Notes: generated by a model not told the origin, from the sequence alone. Positions 47,673 to 61,000 are shown, counted from the first letter of the stretch. The stretch is 64,000 nucleotides of DNA from Centropus unirufus (GCA_013397695.1 VYZI01000419.1:133853-197852), one strand, 5' to 3'. Made by a program: numbers and translations.

Positions 47673-48848
47673 CTAAATATTGAAACATATGCAAAATATT
47701 GAACCAAATTTTGCTCATTTGTAGCGGCAATTACTTTTGTTCCCTAGGCATAAGAAGAAACAACTGTATCTAGCGTGTGTGTGTGTGTGGGATCAGTTTC
47801 CAAACAGCTTAAAGAGGAAAAATATCCATTACAAATAACCTCTTCCCTCCCAACCTTTTCTTACTTTAATGTTTTAACACAAGGAATATCCCAATGCTTC
47901 CATTACATCATGACAGAAAGTCTCCTACTACGTGGAAGTTGTATTGGGCACCCATCCTATGCACTACCCCAAAAGCCCCCTCTGATTTAAGCATTGCTAC
48001 AACCAGGACCTTTAAAACCTCCTAGAGAGTTCCATAGGTTTAGTACAACTCTGATCTGCACTTAGTTTTTACAAACACTAGATTTATAGGTTTTAATTGC
48101 AGTAAGTTATCCTGACAATAACATGCTTTCTGTTGCAGGAATTTAGAGATGGAAAGAGGCGCTCACACTGATAAAGGTACAACCAAGCAAACCCAGCTGC
48201 TACAGGAAAAGCCCTGGTTTTATTGTAAGAAAATAGGAGAGCACACAGTGGTAAAAGTAAGGGGGGTTGTTTGCTTGTTTAACTCATTTCTTGGGTTCAT
48301 ATGCAGAGTAGGAACAGTGACAACAGGCCGCACAGGAGGAGTAAGGGAGGCAATAATAACCAAGCCACTTTTGCTGCTGCAGGACCCTAGGCCAGGACTT
48401 GCTGTTCCAGCTTAAGCAGGCAAGACATCAGACAGAACCTGAGAAACGGCACTTTTTCCTATACATTTACACTCTGAATATCTACTGAATATATCAACGA
48501 CTGTGTTAGCTTTGCCACAATGTTTTTGCAGGTTGTCTGTTTGCTTGCACTACCGGCTCCATTCAGCAAGCTGCTGAGCAGTGCTTTAACACAACTGACT
48601 TCTGATCTTTTGGGGCTAAAATAATACCATAGCACTGTTTCTGTGTTTTGATGCAATTAAAAGCTACCAGATTAGTAGGGTGCCTGTGCACAAATGAATC
48701 CAAAACTCACAGAAGTTGCTCACCAGTTTAAATATTACAAGGATTCATTTTCTCTTCCCAATTTTCCCAGCTCTGAGACTTGCACGCCAAAGCAGTCTCT
48801 GACCTTCTGGATGCAGCTATGTTGATTGTACCGTGCAGTGTCTCTTAC
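47673..48848 (-). other. LARS2: LARS2 intron (1.2 kb)
   Basis: Donor CCG|GTAAGA, acceptor TTTAG. It includes a short (TG)n run at 47774-47789 and no other recognised feature. Confidence 0.9.
47774..47789. repeat. Short (TG)n microsatellite
   Basis: About eight TG units in a LARS2 intron. Dinucleotide runs of this kind are often length-variable. Confidence 0.85.
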
Positions 48849-48952
48849 CGGTGAGATCAACCTCCTCTTTCTTCAAGCACTGGCCTGTTGTTGTTAGTCT
48901 GAATGTCCGATTCTTGATAAGACCTTGAACCAGGAGCTTATGGAAAGGCTCC
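48849..48952 (-). CDS. LARS2: LARS2 exon: region before the KMSKS loop
   Basis: The 104-bp exon supplies the last base of a Lys, then 34 codons and the first base of Gly: EPFHKLLVQGLIKNRTFRLT, then TTGQCLKKEEVDLT. It matches human [20 protein letters not shown], then REEVDLTG. LLVQGLI corresponds to the 'LL.QGM' motif of all leucyl-tRNA synthetases. The acceptor is CTTAG|G and the donor CCG|GTAAGA. It equals about residues 586-621. Confidence 0.96.
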
Positions 48953-51900
48953 CTAAGGATGGAAGGAAAAGAAACTTGTCTGTTGAAAAGATTTTCAAAA
49001 GACCACTTTATGATAAGCCTCAGGTGTTGAGCCTATCAGGAACAGTTCTTTAATGAAACAACAATTTTAAGTTGACTACACATAAATGATTGGTTGTCAC
49101 CTTTGAAAAAGTACTTTGTACATATATTCATGGTGGCTGGCTGGCAAGTGTAAGTATTTATTTGTCTTCAGCACACATTCTTGCATCTTGATTTAGTACT
49201 CAGTTATTCTAACATTACTTTTCTAATTAGCATATGGATAATACACCAAAGTCCCCTGGTCAGCAGTGCAATTTCACTAACTTCAACCTACCATGTGTAA
49301 AAGCATTCAAGGTACCTGGCCTCCCAGTCTTACAAATATTTAGTTTTAGCTTCTGAGGAGCACAGGATTTCAGGCAAATTAAGATCTCACTGCACATTTC
49401 TCTCTATAAACAGAGAAGATAGTCTCTCTAATGTAAGCACTTGTCAGCCTTGTCCCTTTGCCGAACTAGCCATGAAGACCTAGCTGTAAGAAAGAAGTAC
49501 ACAAGAAAAATGGCAAAGCTGGAAAGTTCAGAGGTCAGTAGATCAATTTTTTATCAATTTTGGACTTTAAAACTTTACTATTCCAGAAAAATTTACATCA
49601 GGAAGAGTAAACTCCCATCAAATATGTGTATAACAAAGCTAAAAAGAGCCTTAAAATCACCAGAGCTAAGGACAGTACTGGACTCCGCAAGAAATAAACT
49701 TGAAGTAAACACTGCTCTGATTCACAGATACATTATTGTGGCCACCTCCTTTAACAATCTTGCATGTCTAATTAATTGAGTCAGATGTTTTGCTGCTGTT
49801 TTCACTGAAAAGACAAAAAAATTAATCACTGGAGATTTTGATCCCCCCTCATTAGGTCAGGAAAGTAAGGCAATTCTAACAGCAACCCCAAGAGCAGCAG
49901 GGGCCAAGGAAAAGGTATGGAGCCAGACCCGGATGGCATACGCAGCCCGCTGTGGGAACCTTGTCGTGGGATCCTCCAGGATGGGGACATTGTGACCATC
50001 ATTTTGGAGGACATGATGATCAGTGCTGGTTACTACTGACTTGCATCTCTTAATGCTCATATGTGAGCTCCACAAACTGAATTTTCCCCACTTCCACCTA
50101 ACAAAGAACCACATATGTACCATATGTATGCATCACTCCTATTTACATGGTTTTCAAAAAGCTAAATCCATTTTAAGAACAGCAAAACCAGACTTCCACA
50201 TTTCACTTCACATGTCCAAAATAGTCATAATCCAAAGCACTACTTATTTTGAAGGTGTTAATTTAGTATTAGGAATTTAGTATAGAAAATATAAATTATA
50301 TCACAATTCACCCCAGGATTTAAAACACAGTGATTTGTTTAATAATAAGTTAAAGTATTATTAAATTATGTAACAATTATGCATCTTTTAACTGTAATGA
50401 AGCAGATATCTTACAAGTACTAGTCTTCAAACCCTTTTGATGACTCTGAAGTAAGGAGATGTTTGAAGGAAAAGCCTTACACTGGGAGAGAGAAAGTGAC
50501 AGGCTTCATACTTTATCTTCAACATATTCACGTCTGAACATGAGTTTCCTTCCTTGCATATTTTGCATACTTCTAATTATTGTGCAAGTACTGGCACATA
50601 GTGGCGTATCATTCAGTCATCAAGCAGCACTTGTGTTGCTTCTACCATGCCACCCAGTTTTATCAACAACGTTAAGTAAGAGCAGCAATTCAAGCACCTC
50701 TAGAAATATTTTCTAGACGACATTTCATAGGTTGCCTGAAAAATGCTGCTGTTTAGAAAGAAGTCAACAGAACTTAGGAGATGAGAACTGAAGTAAAATT
50801 TATGCTGTACAAACAAGAAAAAATACTTTAGGAGCAGGAGGTAATAATAATCTAAAATATCAAATAATAATCTCAAATGATCCAAGTGAATCAGAAGATG
50901 AATAATGGTAACAAAACCCTTTTAATTATACCACCAACAAATGGTGGGAAAATGCTTCAGGACATAACTGCTGAGGAAAAGTTTCTTCTCAAAATTAAAG
51001 ACATTACACCAAGTAGAAAGACAAAGAATTTATCCCCCTATCATTCAGTACTTCAGTCTATTTAAGGTCTCAAGCAGTTGGTAAAAGAGCTACACTTGCT
51101 GCTATCTAAAATAAAGCTAATGAGGCAGCCAGAACATCCAAATCAGACAGGGCTCTCCACTGGATGTGATTTTTCAAGGAACACTTAGTTTTAATGACAA
51201 TGAGTGAGTTCAGATCATATGCCAAGTTATTCTAAGCTGAATGCAGGAATGAGCTTTTCCTATTTTTGTTTACGCTGACAGAGGCTACAAAAGGCACACA
51301 AAATACATATTATCAAGTATGGGGAAAAAAACTCTCATGTATTGCTAGCAGGAGCCCGCAGGAGAATGGAGACATGTCCAAAATGAGAAAACCAGAGCTT
51401 GCCAAATAAACACAGGGCTCAGAAACAAATTGAGCCCTGCACTGAATCACTCCTGATGTGCAGTGATTTTGTCAGTGATTTAGTGGCTCCATCTCATGGT
51501 CACATGGAAAGTTACACTTTCATTAATAGTAATAAAACCACGCACCTAAACCTTTCCCCCTCTAAGAAAGCGACGTGTTTCTTGGCCACGGAAGGGGATT
51601 GCCGAGACACTGCGGCACATCAGGTGTGATGCAATTCTCATCCAAACACTGCAGAACTCACTCATGGTCTGGTGTCATAAACACCTCCTGAGCCATTTGG
51701 GAACAAGTGAACTCAGCTCGTTCAGACATTTCGGGCATAGTAAGCAAAGAGGTGGCTTGAGTTTCTTTGAACGGTTCATCACAGTTCAAGTTGTAAGGAT
51801 GAATGGAGACACATCTTCACCTTCCCATAAGTCTGGTTTTGCCCACATTGGAGTATGGACACTGTGGCCTTGTGGGCAGCTTTTGATCGTGTCATATGCC

Positions 51901-52010
51901 AGACAGGATCCCACCTGTGAAATCTGCCTGACACCTCCAAGAAGGATCAGCTGTGCTAGCCACAAAGTGTGTTATCCACCCTTTTCCTTTCAGTAACCTT
52001 CATACACAGG

Positions 52011-52418
52011 ACTGGAGAACAAGTCTTATGAGGAGCGGCTGAGGGAGCTGGGGTTGTTTAACCTGGAGAAGAAGAGGCTGAGGGGAGACCTTATCCCTGC
52101 CTACACCTGCCTGAAAGGAGGTTGTGGAGAGGTGGGTGCTGGTCTCTTCTCCCAGGTGACAGGGGATAGGACAAGGGGGAATGACCTCAAGCTGCACCAG
52201 GGCAGGTTCAGATTGGACATCAGAAAAAAATACTTCACTGAAAGGGTCATGAGGCCCTGGCAGAGGCTGCCCAGGGAGGTGGAGGAGTCACCATCCCTGG
52301 ATGTATTTAAAAGACGGGGAGATGAGGTGCTTAGGGATATGGTTTAGTGGCGGGCAGGTACGATTGGACTCCATGACCTCAGAGGTCTTTTCCAACCTGG
52401 TGATTCTGTGATTCATTT
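52011..52418 (+). repeat. CR1 LINE fragment, younger subfamily
   Basis: Covers the last ORF2 codons (one frame reads ELGLFNLEKKRLRGDLIPA in part) and the whole 3'UTR to 'TTTTCCAACCTGGTGATTCT'. It is very similar to the 25255 and 9548 copies. It is antisense to LARS2. Confidence 0.94.
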
Positions 52419-54326
52419 CTATGATAGACCAGTCTGCTCTCGTGGAGCACACGATGGATGGAGGGGCAAGCGTGACTGACAGATCAGGATCTCCAGCTCA
52501 GTGCCATGTACTCAGGCTCTTTGCTCTGCTCTGTGCAAAGTGACGAGCGAGACTTTCAATCCAATAACAACTGACCTGGCTGGAAGGACTTGGACCTTCA
52601 ACAGTGATAAACAGCAGACTCAGAAGAAGGAATAGCTCTAGCCAGGGAGCTCACTGCATATATTTGCATCCTGCACTTAAGAGAAGGCTGAGAGTGCCCC
52701 ACGTTGTGCCCTAGAGCCAAGACAAAACCTTGGTCAGTGACTGTCAGCTGAATTCAGAAGCTTGTGCAATCTGCAGTAAGACCTATCTGTAACAAGCTGG
52801 CAGTCCTGTAGAAGACCAGAAGTGATTGGAGGATGAGGGAGCTGATCATTTTAGGCAGGAAAAAGATCACACATTATTGAATTCAGCTTTTACACAGTCA
52901 ATAGCTGAGTGCTTTTACCTAATATCAACGGTAGTGATAAAGTCCCTAATGAATGCAGAGAAGCTCAAATGCCCTACCTTTACAGAATAAGCTATTTCTG
53001 TCACACAAGTATCCTCTTTTATTCTGTAATGCAGCTATGGAAAAATAGTGCCTTCTTGCTCAACAGATTTGCTCTCTATCAGAGTCAAATCTGCTGACTT
53101 AATGGCAACAATAAACTTCAACGTCTATCCTTCAGAGAGAGCGTGAGAGATTATTCAATTGGACTGAAGGGCTTATTAAAGTCTAGGGAAGAGTCAAATT
53201 CTGTGTAACTTGTACTTGCAATAAAGCAGTTGAGCAGGTGTAACCAAGTGTGAGGCACACACTGGCCATGGTGGATTAAGCTGGAAAAGATGAGGAGGTT
53301 TCTGGCCCCAGCTGCCTATGTGGCACCTCTCCCAGCAGTTGTCACAGCTGGGAGATTGCAAATTAATGGCTTGCAAATTAATTCCAGAACTGATGCACTT
53401 TACCGACCTGATTGCTACAAGAATATTACATCTATTGGGGCTTAATCTGTTATTACATGTACCAATACCCAGAGGGTGCTATTTATTCTGCCTCGTCATT
53501 ACTGAGAGAATGAACAGCACTTCCCAGCATCTCCAGTCCAATGCATTATAATAAATAAAATAAAAGATCGTGCCCCACCTTCAAAGGATATTTAAACTAA
53601 ATTGACATCTTTACAATTTTAGATGCCTATAAACATTGCATCTTCTATGAAAGCATGTGAGACATCTTAAGTGAATGGCCTATAATATTTCTATTATGAT
53701 AATATACAACACATGTGAAGACCTTGCTTTGAAAAGCTCAGCTATGAAACGTTAAACCTTTTTGTTTCAACCTCATTATTATATTAATAGCTGTTAGTAC
53801 AGAATTAAAGACTATTAGGAAGTATTTTCAAGGGATTTGAAAGGCAGCGGACGGGAACCAAAGAATGAAAATTTCCATGAAGAAAACCTATCAAAAAGAC
53901 AAACTACTACAGATTAGTAGGAGAACCATAAACATTTGTCAGGATACTCAATAGCACTTTAAATGGTGGCAGCTGTCATTAACTGAGATGCAGCAAAACT
54001 TTACTAATTTCATCAGTGAACAAGATGCAAGCTATTAGAGAAAATGCACAAGAGGGCAGTGTTTTTTAACATTTTAATGTTTTCCTGCAGAGCAGTGGGC
54101 TTCCATACCATGACTTTAAGCTTCCTAATAGCTTGTTGTTGCTAATCACCCCTTTCACATCTCCCAGGGTAGCCCTTCAGCAGTCCTAGTCAAAAGCGGC
54201 TTTTGACCAACGCTAGAACATATTAAAGACACTTAGTAGTATTTATACAAGAGTTGAGACTTCCACATCATAAGAAAATGCTACTTTGACCCCATTGCTT
54301 CAAAGCAGATAAAGCTTGGGAAGTGG

Positions 54327-55118
54327 GCTTGTGTCAACCTCATGAGGTGCAACAAGGCGAAGGGCAAGGTCCTATATCCGGGTCAGGGCAACTCCTGGTA
54401 TCAAGATAGGCTGGGGGATGAAGGGATTTAGAGCAGCTAAATAATAGCAGTGTGGAGAAGGACTTTGGGCTATTGGTGGCTGAAAAGCTGGACATGAGCT
54501 GCCAATGTGCACTTGCAGCCCAGCTCTGGGCTGTATCAAAAGAAGAAGCCAGCAGGTCAAGGGAGGTGATTCTGCCCCCTTGCTCTGGTGAGGCCCCACT
54601 GGAATACTGTGTCCGGCTCTGGAGCCCTCATCACAAGGAAGACATGGACATGTTGGAGCAGATCCAGAGGAGGGCTACAAATGTGATCAGAGTGATGGAA
54701 CACATCTCCTATGAAGAAAGGCTGAGAGAGTTGGGGCTGTTCAGCCTGGAGAAGAGAAGGCTCCGGGAAGATCTTATTGTGACCTTTCAGTACTTAAAAG
54801 GGGCCTATAAGAATGATGGAGGCAAACTTTTCAGCAGAGCCTGCTGCAATAGGACAAGGGGTAATGAATTTAAACTAGAAGAGGGCAGATTTAGACTAGC
54901 TATAAGCAAGACATTTTTTACAGTGAGGGTGCTGAAACACTGGAACACATTTCCCAGACAGGTGGTGGAAGCCCCATCCCTGGAAACAGTCAAGGTCAGG
55001 TTGGACAGTCCTCTGAGCAACCAGATCTAGTTGAAGGTCTCCCTGTTCACTGCAGGGAGGTTGGACTAGATGACCTTTAAAGGTCTCTTCCAATCCAAAC
55101 TCTTCTGTGATTCTATTT
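54327..55118 (+). repeat. CR1 LINE, about 790 bp
   Basis: The best-preserved long frame of any CR1 here (54452-55030) covers the ORF2 C-terminus, including ERLRELGLFSLEKRRLREDL, and runs on into 3'UTR sequence. It contains 'AGGGAGGTGATTCTGCCCCC' and ends 'CTTCCAATCCAAACTCTTCT', then GTGATTCTA. The upstream reverse-transcriptase core is absent, so it cannot move itself. Confidence 0.94.
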
Positions 55119-55205
55119 TTAGACCACTCTAGGCACAGTGCTCTGGTGCTACTACTCTGTCATAGTGGAATATGAACAAAACACATTCCAGATTCATATA
55201 GGTAC

Positions 55206-57060
55206 ATAATCACAGACTCTTGAAATAATGTAGATTGGAAGGGACTTTTGGAGGCCATTCAGTCCGACCCCTTTCTTACAGCAGACCTAACTTCAGGCTG
55301 CTCAGGGTCTAGTCCAGATGAGCTTTAAAAATACTCAGAGACAGAGATCCCAAAGACTTCTTGGTCAAACAGTTCAAGTCTGACCATCTGCACTCTAAAA
55401 AGTACTTTCCTTATATCCAGTTAGACTTTGCTGCAATCTGCGACTGTTACTCTTTTTCTTTCTCAGTACGTGTCTAAGAGTATGGTTCTGTCTTCTCTAT
55501 AATCCTCCTGTAGCAGACTGCAATTGCCCTGCCTGCTTAGCCTTTTTTCCCCCAGGGTGAACACACTCAACTCCCTTAGCATTTCCTCGTATGACACATG
55601 CTTCAGACCCCGAGCATCTCGGTGCCCTTCCCAAACTGGCCTCAAAACTGGCCTCGGTATCCCAGATGTGACTTCCTGAGTGATAAGCAGAGACAATCAA
55701 AGTTGGACATGCTTTTGCTAAGGCAGCACAGTACTCAGGCTTACTGCTGACTCACATCTAACTTGGCGTTAACCAAGACCCCGACAGCCCTTCTGTCTTG
55801 TGCTCCTCCTCACACAGCTGGTCCAGCCCGTGTGTTTCCATGGGTATTCTGCTCCCTGTACAGGACTCTGCATTTGCCTTTGCTGAACTCGATGAGATTC
55901 CCGTCAGCACTTCAGACTCACCCCTCCAACTTGTCAGAGCGCTTTGCACTGCAGCCCTGCCAACCAGAATAATGAGGGCCTCTCCCAGCATGCAATGAAC
56001 TTGCTGAAGGTGCACCTTGTTGCACTGCCCAGGTTGTGGACGAAGATGTTAAATACAACTGGCCTCAGCAGTGACTCCTGAGGAACACTACTTGCAAACA
56101 GCTGCCAGTCAGACTTTGAACATTGCCTCTTTGACCCTGATAGTCTAGACAGTTTTTCCATCCATGCTGTAGTCCTCCAATTCAGCCCACACATCCCTAG
56201 GCCGGCTACAAGGAGGCCATGGGAAAACTTGTTAAGAGCCTCAAAACAGTCATTGTAAAAGAAATGCACAGGTCTCTCCCCACCCACAGAAAGAAGGCAG
56301 ACTAAGCTATGCATATTTCTCTCAGGAAATCCCTAGTGGTTACTCTCAGTCACCTTGTCTTCCATGTGCCTAAAAGTACTACCAGGATGATTTGCTTTAA
56401 AATATTCTTGAGGATCAATGTGAGGCTTACTGGCCTGTAAGTACATTGGATCATTCTTCTTGCTTGTTCTTGAAGATGAGTTTTGCATCTACGTTTCTCC
56501 AGTCAACAGGGAATTTCCTGATCATCATAATCTTTCAAAAACAATTGGCAGCATCCTTACAATGGTAAGGGCTAGTTCCTTCAGCATCCATTTGGCCCAA
56601 TTGACTCATACATGCCTGTTTTACTTAAGTGATCTCTGACTCAATCCTATTCTACAGCGGGTAATACCTCTCACCCTCAAACTTCCCTACTAAGAACAAA
56701 CCTTGACAGCAATGGCCTAGGCAAAGATTGTCTTTTGCTACTAAGCTCTTTGATTTTGTATCAGGTCAACACTTTCTTAGATGTTCTTGTCAACATATCC
56801 ACAGAAGCCCTTCACATTCTTCACTGGTTTCAATTCTGGATGAACTATTGCCTTTTCTAGTTCTACTCCAAATACCCAGTTAGGGTAGGCTTCCACATTC
56901 TTCTAGGAGTAGCTCATCCTCGCTTCTCCTTTCCACGCACTTCTTTAGTGTATGAGCTCACTCAGGAGGTCTCTCTTAAGCCAAGTTGGCCACTTTCTAT
57001 GCCTCCTCATTACCTTGCACACCAGAGCAGGCTGCTTACACTGCAAGCAAACCTTCCTTT
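55206..57060 (-). repeat. Old CR1/L3-like LINE relic, minus strand, about 1.85 kb
   Basis: The 3' end (55206-55340) is a diverged CR1 tail ('GATTGGAAGGGACTTTTGGA'-like on plus). Going right, the minus strand decays through the ORF2 C-terminus (a piece reading HVSYEEMLRELSVFTLGEKR, 55580-55620), then a reverse-transcriptase segment near 56030-56090 reading SVPQESLLRPVVFNIFVHNL. That corresponds to the family's 'GVPQGSVLGPVLFNIFINDL'. Many stops and frame shifts are present. The right boundary is judged by eye. It is the longest and oldest element in the window. Confidence 0.8.
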
Positions 57061-58491
57061 CCTCATGGTCCATTTATAGTGACAATACTTCAGCCATCAT
57101 AGTTAACGTTCTGGGAGGTGGAAGAATTTGACTAGGAAAAGAACAGTTTTCTGCTGTGTGTTACAGCTCCACTGGGTGGCTGATAGATTAGGATTGTCAA
57201 ATCATTTGCAGAACTGATAAGCTTGAAATTCCTTGTAAGGAAAAGCTCTAGAATTCTCTGCTTAAAGGAGCAGTGTATACGACAGAAATCTGTTTCAAGG
57301 GGTCCACTGTCTTAGAGAAGAAACAGTCTCCCTGCTGCAGCTGTACAAGGTGAAGGCAACAGGGGGAAACAAGTATGCAAATCATCCACATCCAAAATCC
57401 CAAATACAGCTTTCACTGCAATTTGTTTTTCAGGCAAGAACGAATGATGAAAATGCATCACCGGTTTTTGTCAAATTATTATGAAATAACTTGGGGAAAT
57501 ATTCTGCTGGATTCACTAACTAGTCCACCTATTTCTGGCACACAGCTATTTAAGTTCTAGTTCTGTAGCAAAAGAACTGCATTCAAGAGAGATCAGTGCC
57601 ACGGGTAGGTAGGTTTCTCCTTTACACCAAGTTCTCAGAGTGGATACTAGTAAAGAACGGAAGTGTATGAGTTGCCAGCTGAGAAACCATGGAGCGCTTG
57701 CTCTCATGGGATCACTCATTTTGATACAATCTATTCAAATGTTTCTGCTGATGGGGGAGCGTAAGACAGTATTTTACTATCCTGACATTAGTATTCTTCC
57801 TATTGAGGTATTCCTGTGATGGCATGTGAGGTAAATAAAGGGCAGAATTTCAGTGGAAATGGGGATGTCAAGCTGGGAACCTGAGGGAACAAAGAACAGA
57901 GCATCAGATGACTCACCTTCCCATTCCAAACTTAACCTCTAACAAAACAGAGGATAGTGAATTAGGCTATAGTAGCATCAGCAACAAGAGTAGTTAAAAG
58001 TAATCATATAAAAGTCATTAAATGGGAAAGAAATTGACAGCAGACACATATACTGCTTTTGCTTATCAAGAACTGATTTTGCACTGTTCAGCTCCAATAG
58101 CGCAGTGAAATACGAGGGCTTATTGTTCTACACAGGCACGGTTCCACTGACATTAATGGCATTACTATGCATGAATGTACCTAATGTGAACTAACAGCAC
58201 TACTCAGAATGCCTCAAGTCAGTATTTTATGCAATTTTTTGCAGGCTGAAAATCTACAGCAACATTTTATCACTTGCTCTGAGCCAGTTAATACTCATGT
58301 AATGCAAAGTCTGTATGTGTGCATACAGAAAATGCAACTGACTGCGAAAAAACAAGCATTTAGCCAAGACTGGCAAACAAGAAAATTCAGGCTTATTCAA
58401 GGTAATGTTCTATCATTGTAACAATGTACACAAACACCCTTGCTAGTCAAATGAAATATCAAAGTTTTTTCTAGACATATGTCAGGCTTAC

Positions 58492-58629
58492 TTGTGTTTT
58501 GTCATCTTTAGGTCATGGCAAAAATGGCTGAAAAACCTTGCATAGAATAAGTGCATCACTGCGTGCTCCTTTCCCCCGATGTACAAATCCACAGGCATCC
58601 AGTAGTCTGCTAAGTCACTATTAAAGGGC
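58492..58629 (-). CDS. LARS2: LARS2 exon: catalytic domain, adenylate-binding part
   Basis: The 138-bp exon carries the last base of a split Arg, 45 codons and two bases of Lys. It begins PFNSDLADYWMPVDLYIGGK, continues EHAVMHLFYARFFSHFCHDL and ends KMTKH. The segment around DLYIGGKEHAVMHL..ARF is the invariant 'GG.EHA..HL.YARF' block in the synthetase active site, after the editing domain. Human LARS2 is almost identical across it. The acceptor is TTTCAG|G and the donor CAA|GTAAGC. It equals about human residues 540-586. Confidence 0.98.
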
Positions 58630-60901
58630 CTGAAAAAAACCACAATTATGGAAAAAACACAATGTAGAAAATAAAGATCAGCTCTACTAAGTAGCTCATC
58701 ATACTTGACTAGATATCGCTATTTACCGAGCTACATGTGTGTACTAAAACTTGTATTTTGCTATCAGATCTCTTTAATTTTTAAGAAGTGATACACTTAT
58801 AAATTAGAGAAAAAAAAGAATGACTCCTGAATAGATCCACAAAAATATTATTTTCATATATTTTAAGGAGGCAACTAAGATATCACACGTTACCTGAGAA
58901 AGTGATGAAGATATTTGCTTATCCTTTACATAATTTTTTCATATATACCCTGTGGCTTACCTTTAAATTCTTAAGTATTTATCAAGCTTTACATACAAAT
59001 ATATTACAGTGAAAGATAAGAAACGTCCACTCAAAACCAGCTGATTATTTTTTTTAAATGGAGGTTTGCATTGTTGCCATTAGGGGGCAATGAAGCAGTT
59101 TGCTATAAGGTTGCAAACCATTTGAAGCTCAGATGGGTCATTGAATGGGTCATCCTACTCCAACTGAGGGATGCTCTATGAATTAACAGTAAATTCGTCG
59201 TTTAGAGCTTATTTACTAAGTCGCTGGAGGTCACCTGCATGGTTTCCTAGCATTGCTTACTGCTTCCTTAAATACTGATATGTCTTCTGTAATGGGTTCC
59301 CACCTTCAAAATAGCACTTGTGTGTATATTGTTCTTTATTGTATGTTTTATGGCCCCTTTCTAACAAAATTACTTGTTTTGTCAGCTTGTTTGATTATTC
59401 CATCTGTAATTTTTGTAATAGCAATACTTGTTTACCACACAGATGAGCCCAGAAACAAATCATGGATCTGGGATTCATGTCTTGAGGGGAACAAATAAAA
59501 ACTAACTTGTTCACAGGGTTCCAAAATAAACAATAATTCTCCCAATTTCTAGAACTGTGAAATACGACTTATGGAAATAAAGGGTATTTACGTATACCCA
59601 GCTTAGCTAAATAAAATCCCAAATCAATAAATCAAACGGAGGTAGTAATCAAGTGCAGATGTCCATAAAAATGTTATTTAGATATGAAACAGATTTAGCT
59701 CCACTAAGCTCTTATTTTGACAGCTGAATGTTATATCTGACTCAACTTCTGGAGAAGCACCTCTTGTCAATGCACAATAAATATTTTAAACTGTTACTGG
59801 AGAGAAAGCAGTCTGCATAACTTAATAATAAATTCACAGTATCACTAGAAAATAAATAACATTAACATGAGATAAAGGTGTTAGCAAAAGATATTTCTTT
59901 AGTTCAACTAAACTGGTGCTGTTAAAGTATAAAAAAAAAATAACTGGCCCAGCTATATTAAATCACTCGGTATGTAGCAGGTAGCCAGACACTGTTCTGA
60001 ACAACAAATAAATAAATCAATCCCCAAACAGTGCTCCAAAATCATATCAATATCTAAAAGATGTGACTCATTCTGTCCTCCTCAGACTACAGAGTAAAAC
60101 TGTTCCACTAATTCCTCTTTGGAAAAACCAGTGCTATCAGCAGCGCTACTACAGGCAGACCATGAAGCAGAAAAACAGCTAACTAAGTAAATTTGTCTTC
60201 CCACACTCCCCATGCTGTAGCCACTAATACACAGCACATGGAAAATCCCCTTTCATTAATTATTGATACGGTCGAAGTGCCGACACAGCAGGAGCCTGCT
60301 GCGATGCCACTCCACTTTAGGTCTGTGCACAAGGAAGTAGCAAGAGTTACTAGGATTCAAAAGGAGAGAAATGAAGGTGCCATTCTTGGCAGCTGGATGT
60401 TACATGAGTCTATTCCTTTTCTTCCTGGTGGAAAAACATTGTCTCCACACTGAAGGACTTGGTGTATTGCCAGGGAGAGTACACGCCATGCAACTTACCA
60501 TAGTCTCAGAGTCATGGTAGGCTGTCACTCTTGACAGCAACCTACATTAAGGACTCCCTTCATCTCCTCAGCTGAACGTTTCCTCTGTGTCCTGCCCCAT
60601 AATGCCTTTCCATACAAACTTCTGCCCCTTGTCCTGTAGCTCCTGTGCTGTATCTTTGCATCTGGCTCTTGCAGATCTTCTGGCACAGGAGCAACCAAAT
60701 GCCACATTTTTAGAGCAATCCCTAGACTACCCTGTCCTGTGCTCAGGCCACAGCATGGACACAAAATCAGGGAAGCACAGGTGCTCATGCCACCTTCTGC
60801 AAAGGCATTGACAAGCTAGAACCACCAGAGCATTTGGCTTTTTTGTTCTTTCTTCCTTGCCTTCTACTCCCACCCGATGGCCTTGTGCCCACAGCCCTCA
60901 C
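58630..60901 (-). other. LARS2: LARS2 intron (2.3 kb)
   Basis: Donor CAG|GTGAGG, acceptor TTTCAG. It contains a possible hairpin at 59056-59123. No transposon or other gene is recognised. Confidence 0.9.
59056..59123. repeat. Inverted repeat with short inner stem
   Basis: Left arm 59056-59070 (AAATGGAGGTTTGCA) pairs with right arm 59112-59123 (TGCAAACCATTT), with one 3-nt bulge. A second small stem, TTGCC/GGCAA, lies between. It is a weak hairpin with no known family. Confidence 0.5.
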
Positions 60902-61000
60902 CTGTCTATGTTGTGAGGGTCCGTGAACCTCAGGTAGTACCAAGCAGAGTCAACAAATGTATCCATGGTATCGACTTCTCGCCGCGCTGCTGCCTTACAC
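60902..61000 (-). CDS. LARS2: LARS2 exon: end of zinc-like/editing linker into catalytic core
   Basis: The 99-bp exon is the most upstream LARS2 exon in the window. It carries the last base of a split codon, 32 codons and two bases of Arg: CKAAARREVDTMDTFVDSAW, then YYLRFTDPHNID. It matches human CKGPARRETDTMDTFVDSAW. DTMDTFVDSAWYY is a signature of leucyl-tRNA synthetases, where the chain returns from the editing domain to the Rossmann core. The acceptor is GCTCAG|G and the donor CAG|GTGAGG. It equals about human residues 508-540. The rest of the gene is beyond base 64000. Confidence 0.97.

Larger units (their letters stand above)
48953..58491 (-). other. LARS2: LARS2 intron (9.5 kb)
   Basis: Donor CAA|GTAAGC, acceptor CTTAG. 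It contains three CR1 elements: 52011-52418 (+), 54327-55118 (+) and the old 55206-57060 (-). The rest is AT-rich with no recognisable gene. Confidence 0.9.

Noticed and set aside
49441..49779. 112-codon plus-strand frame in a LARS2 intron
   Set aside because: Lys/Ser-rich AT-biased translation with no known domain; antisense to LARS2 and no transcript evidence.
54452..55030. 192-codon plus-strand frame as a possible host gene
   Set aside because: It reads as the CR1 ORF2 C-terminus continuing into the CR1 3'UTR, not a host protein.
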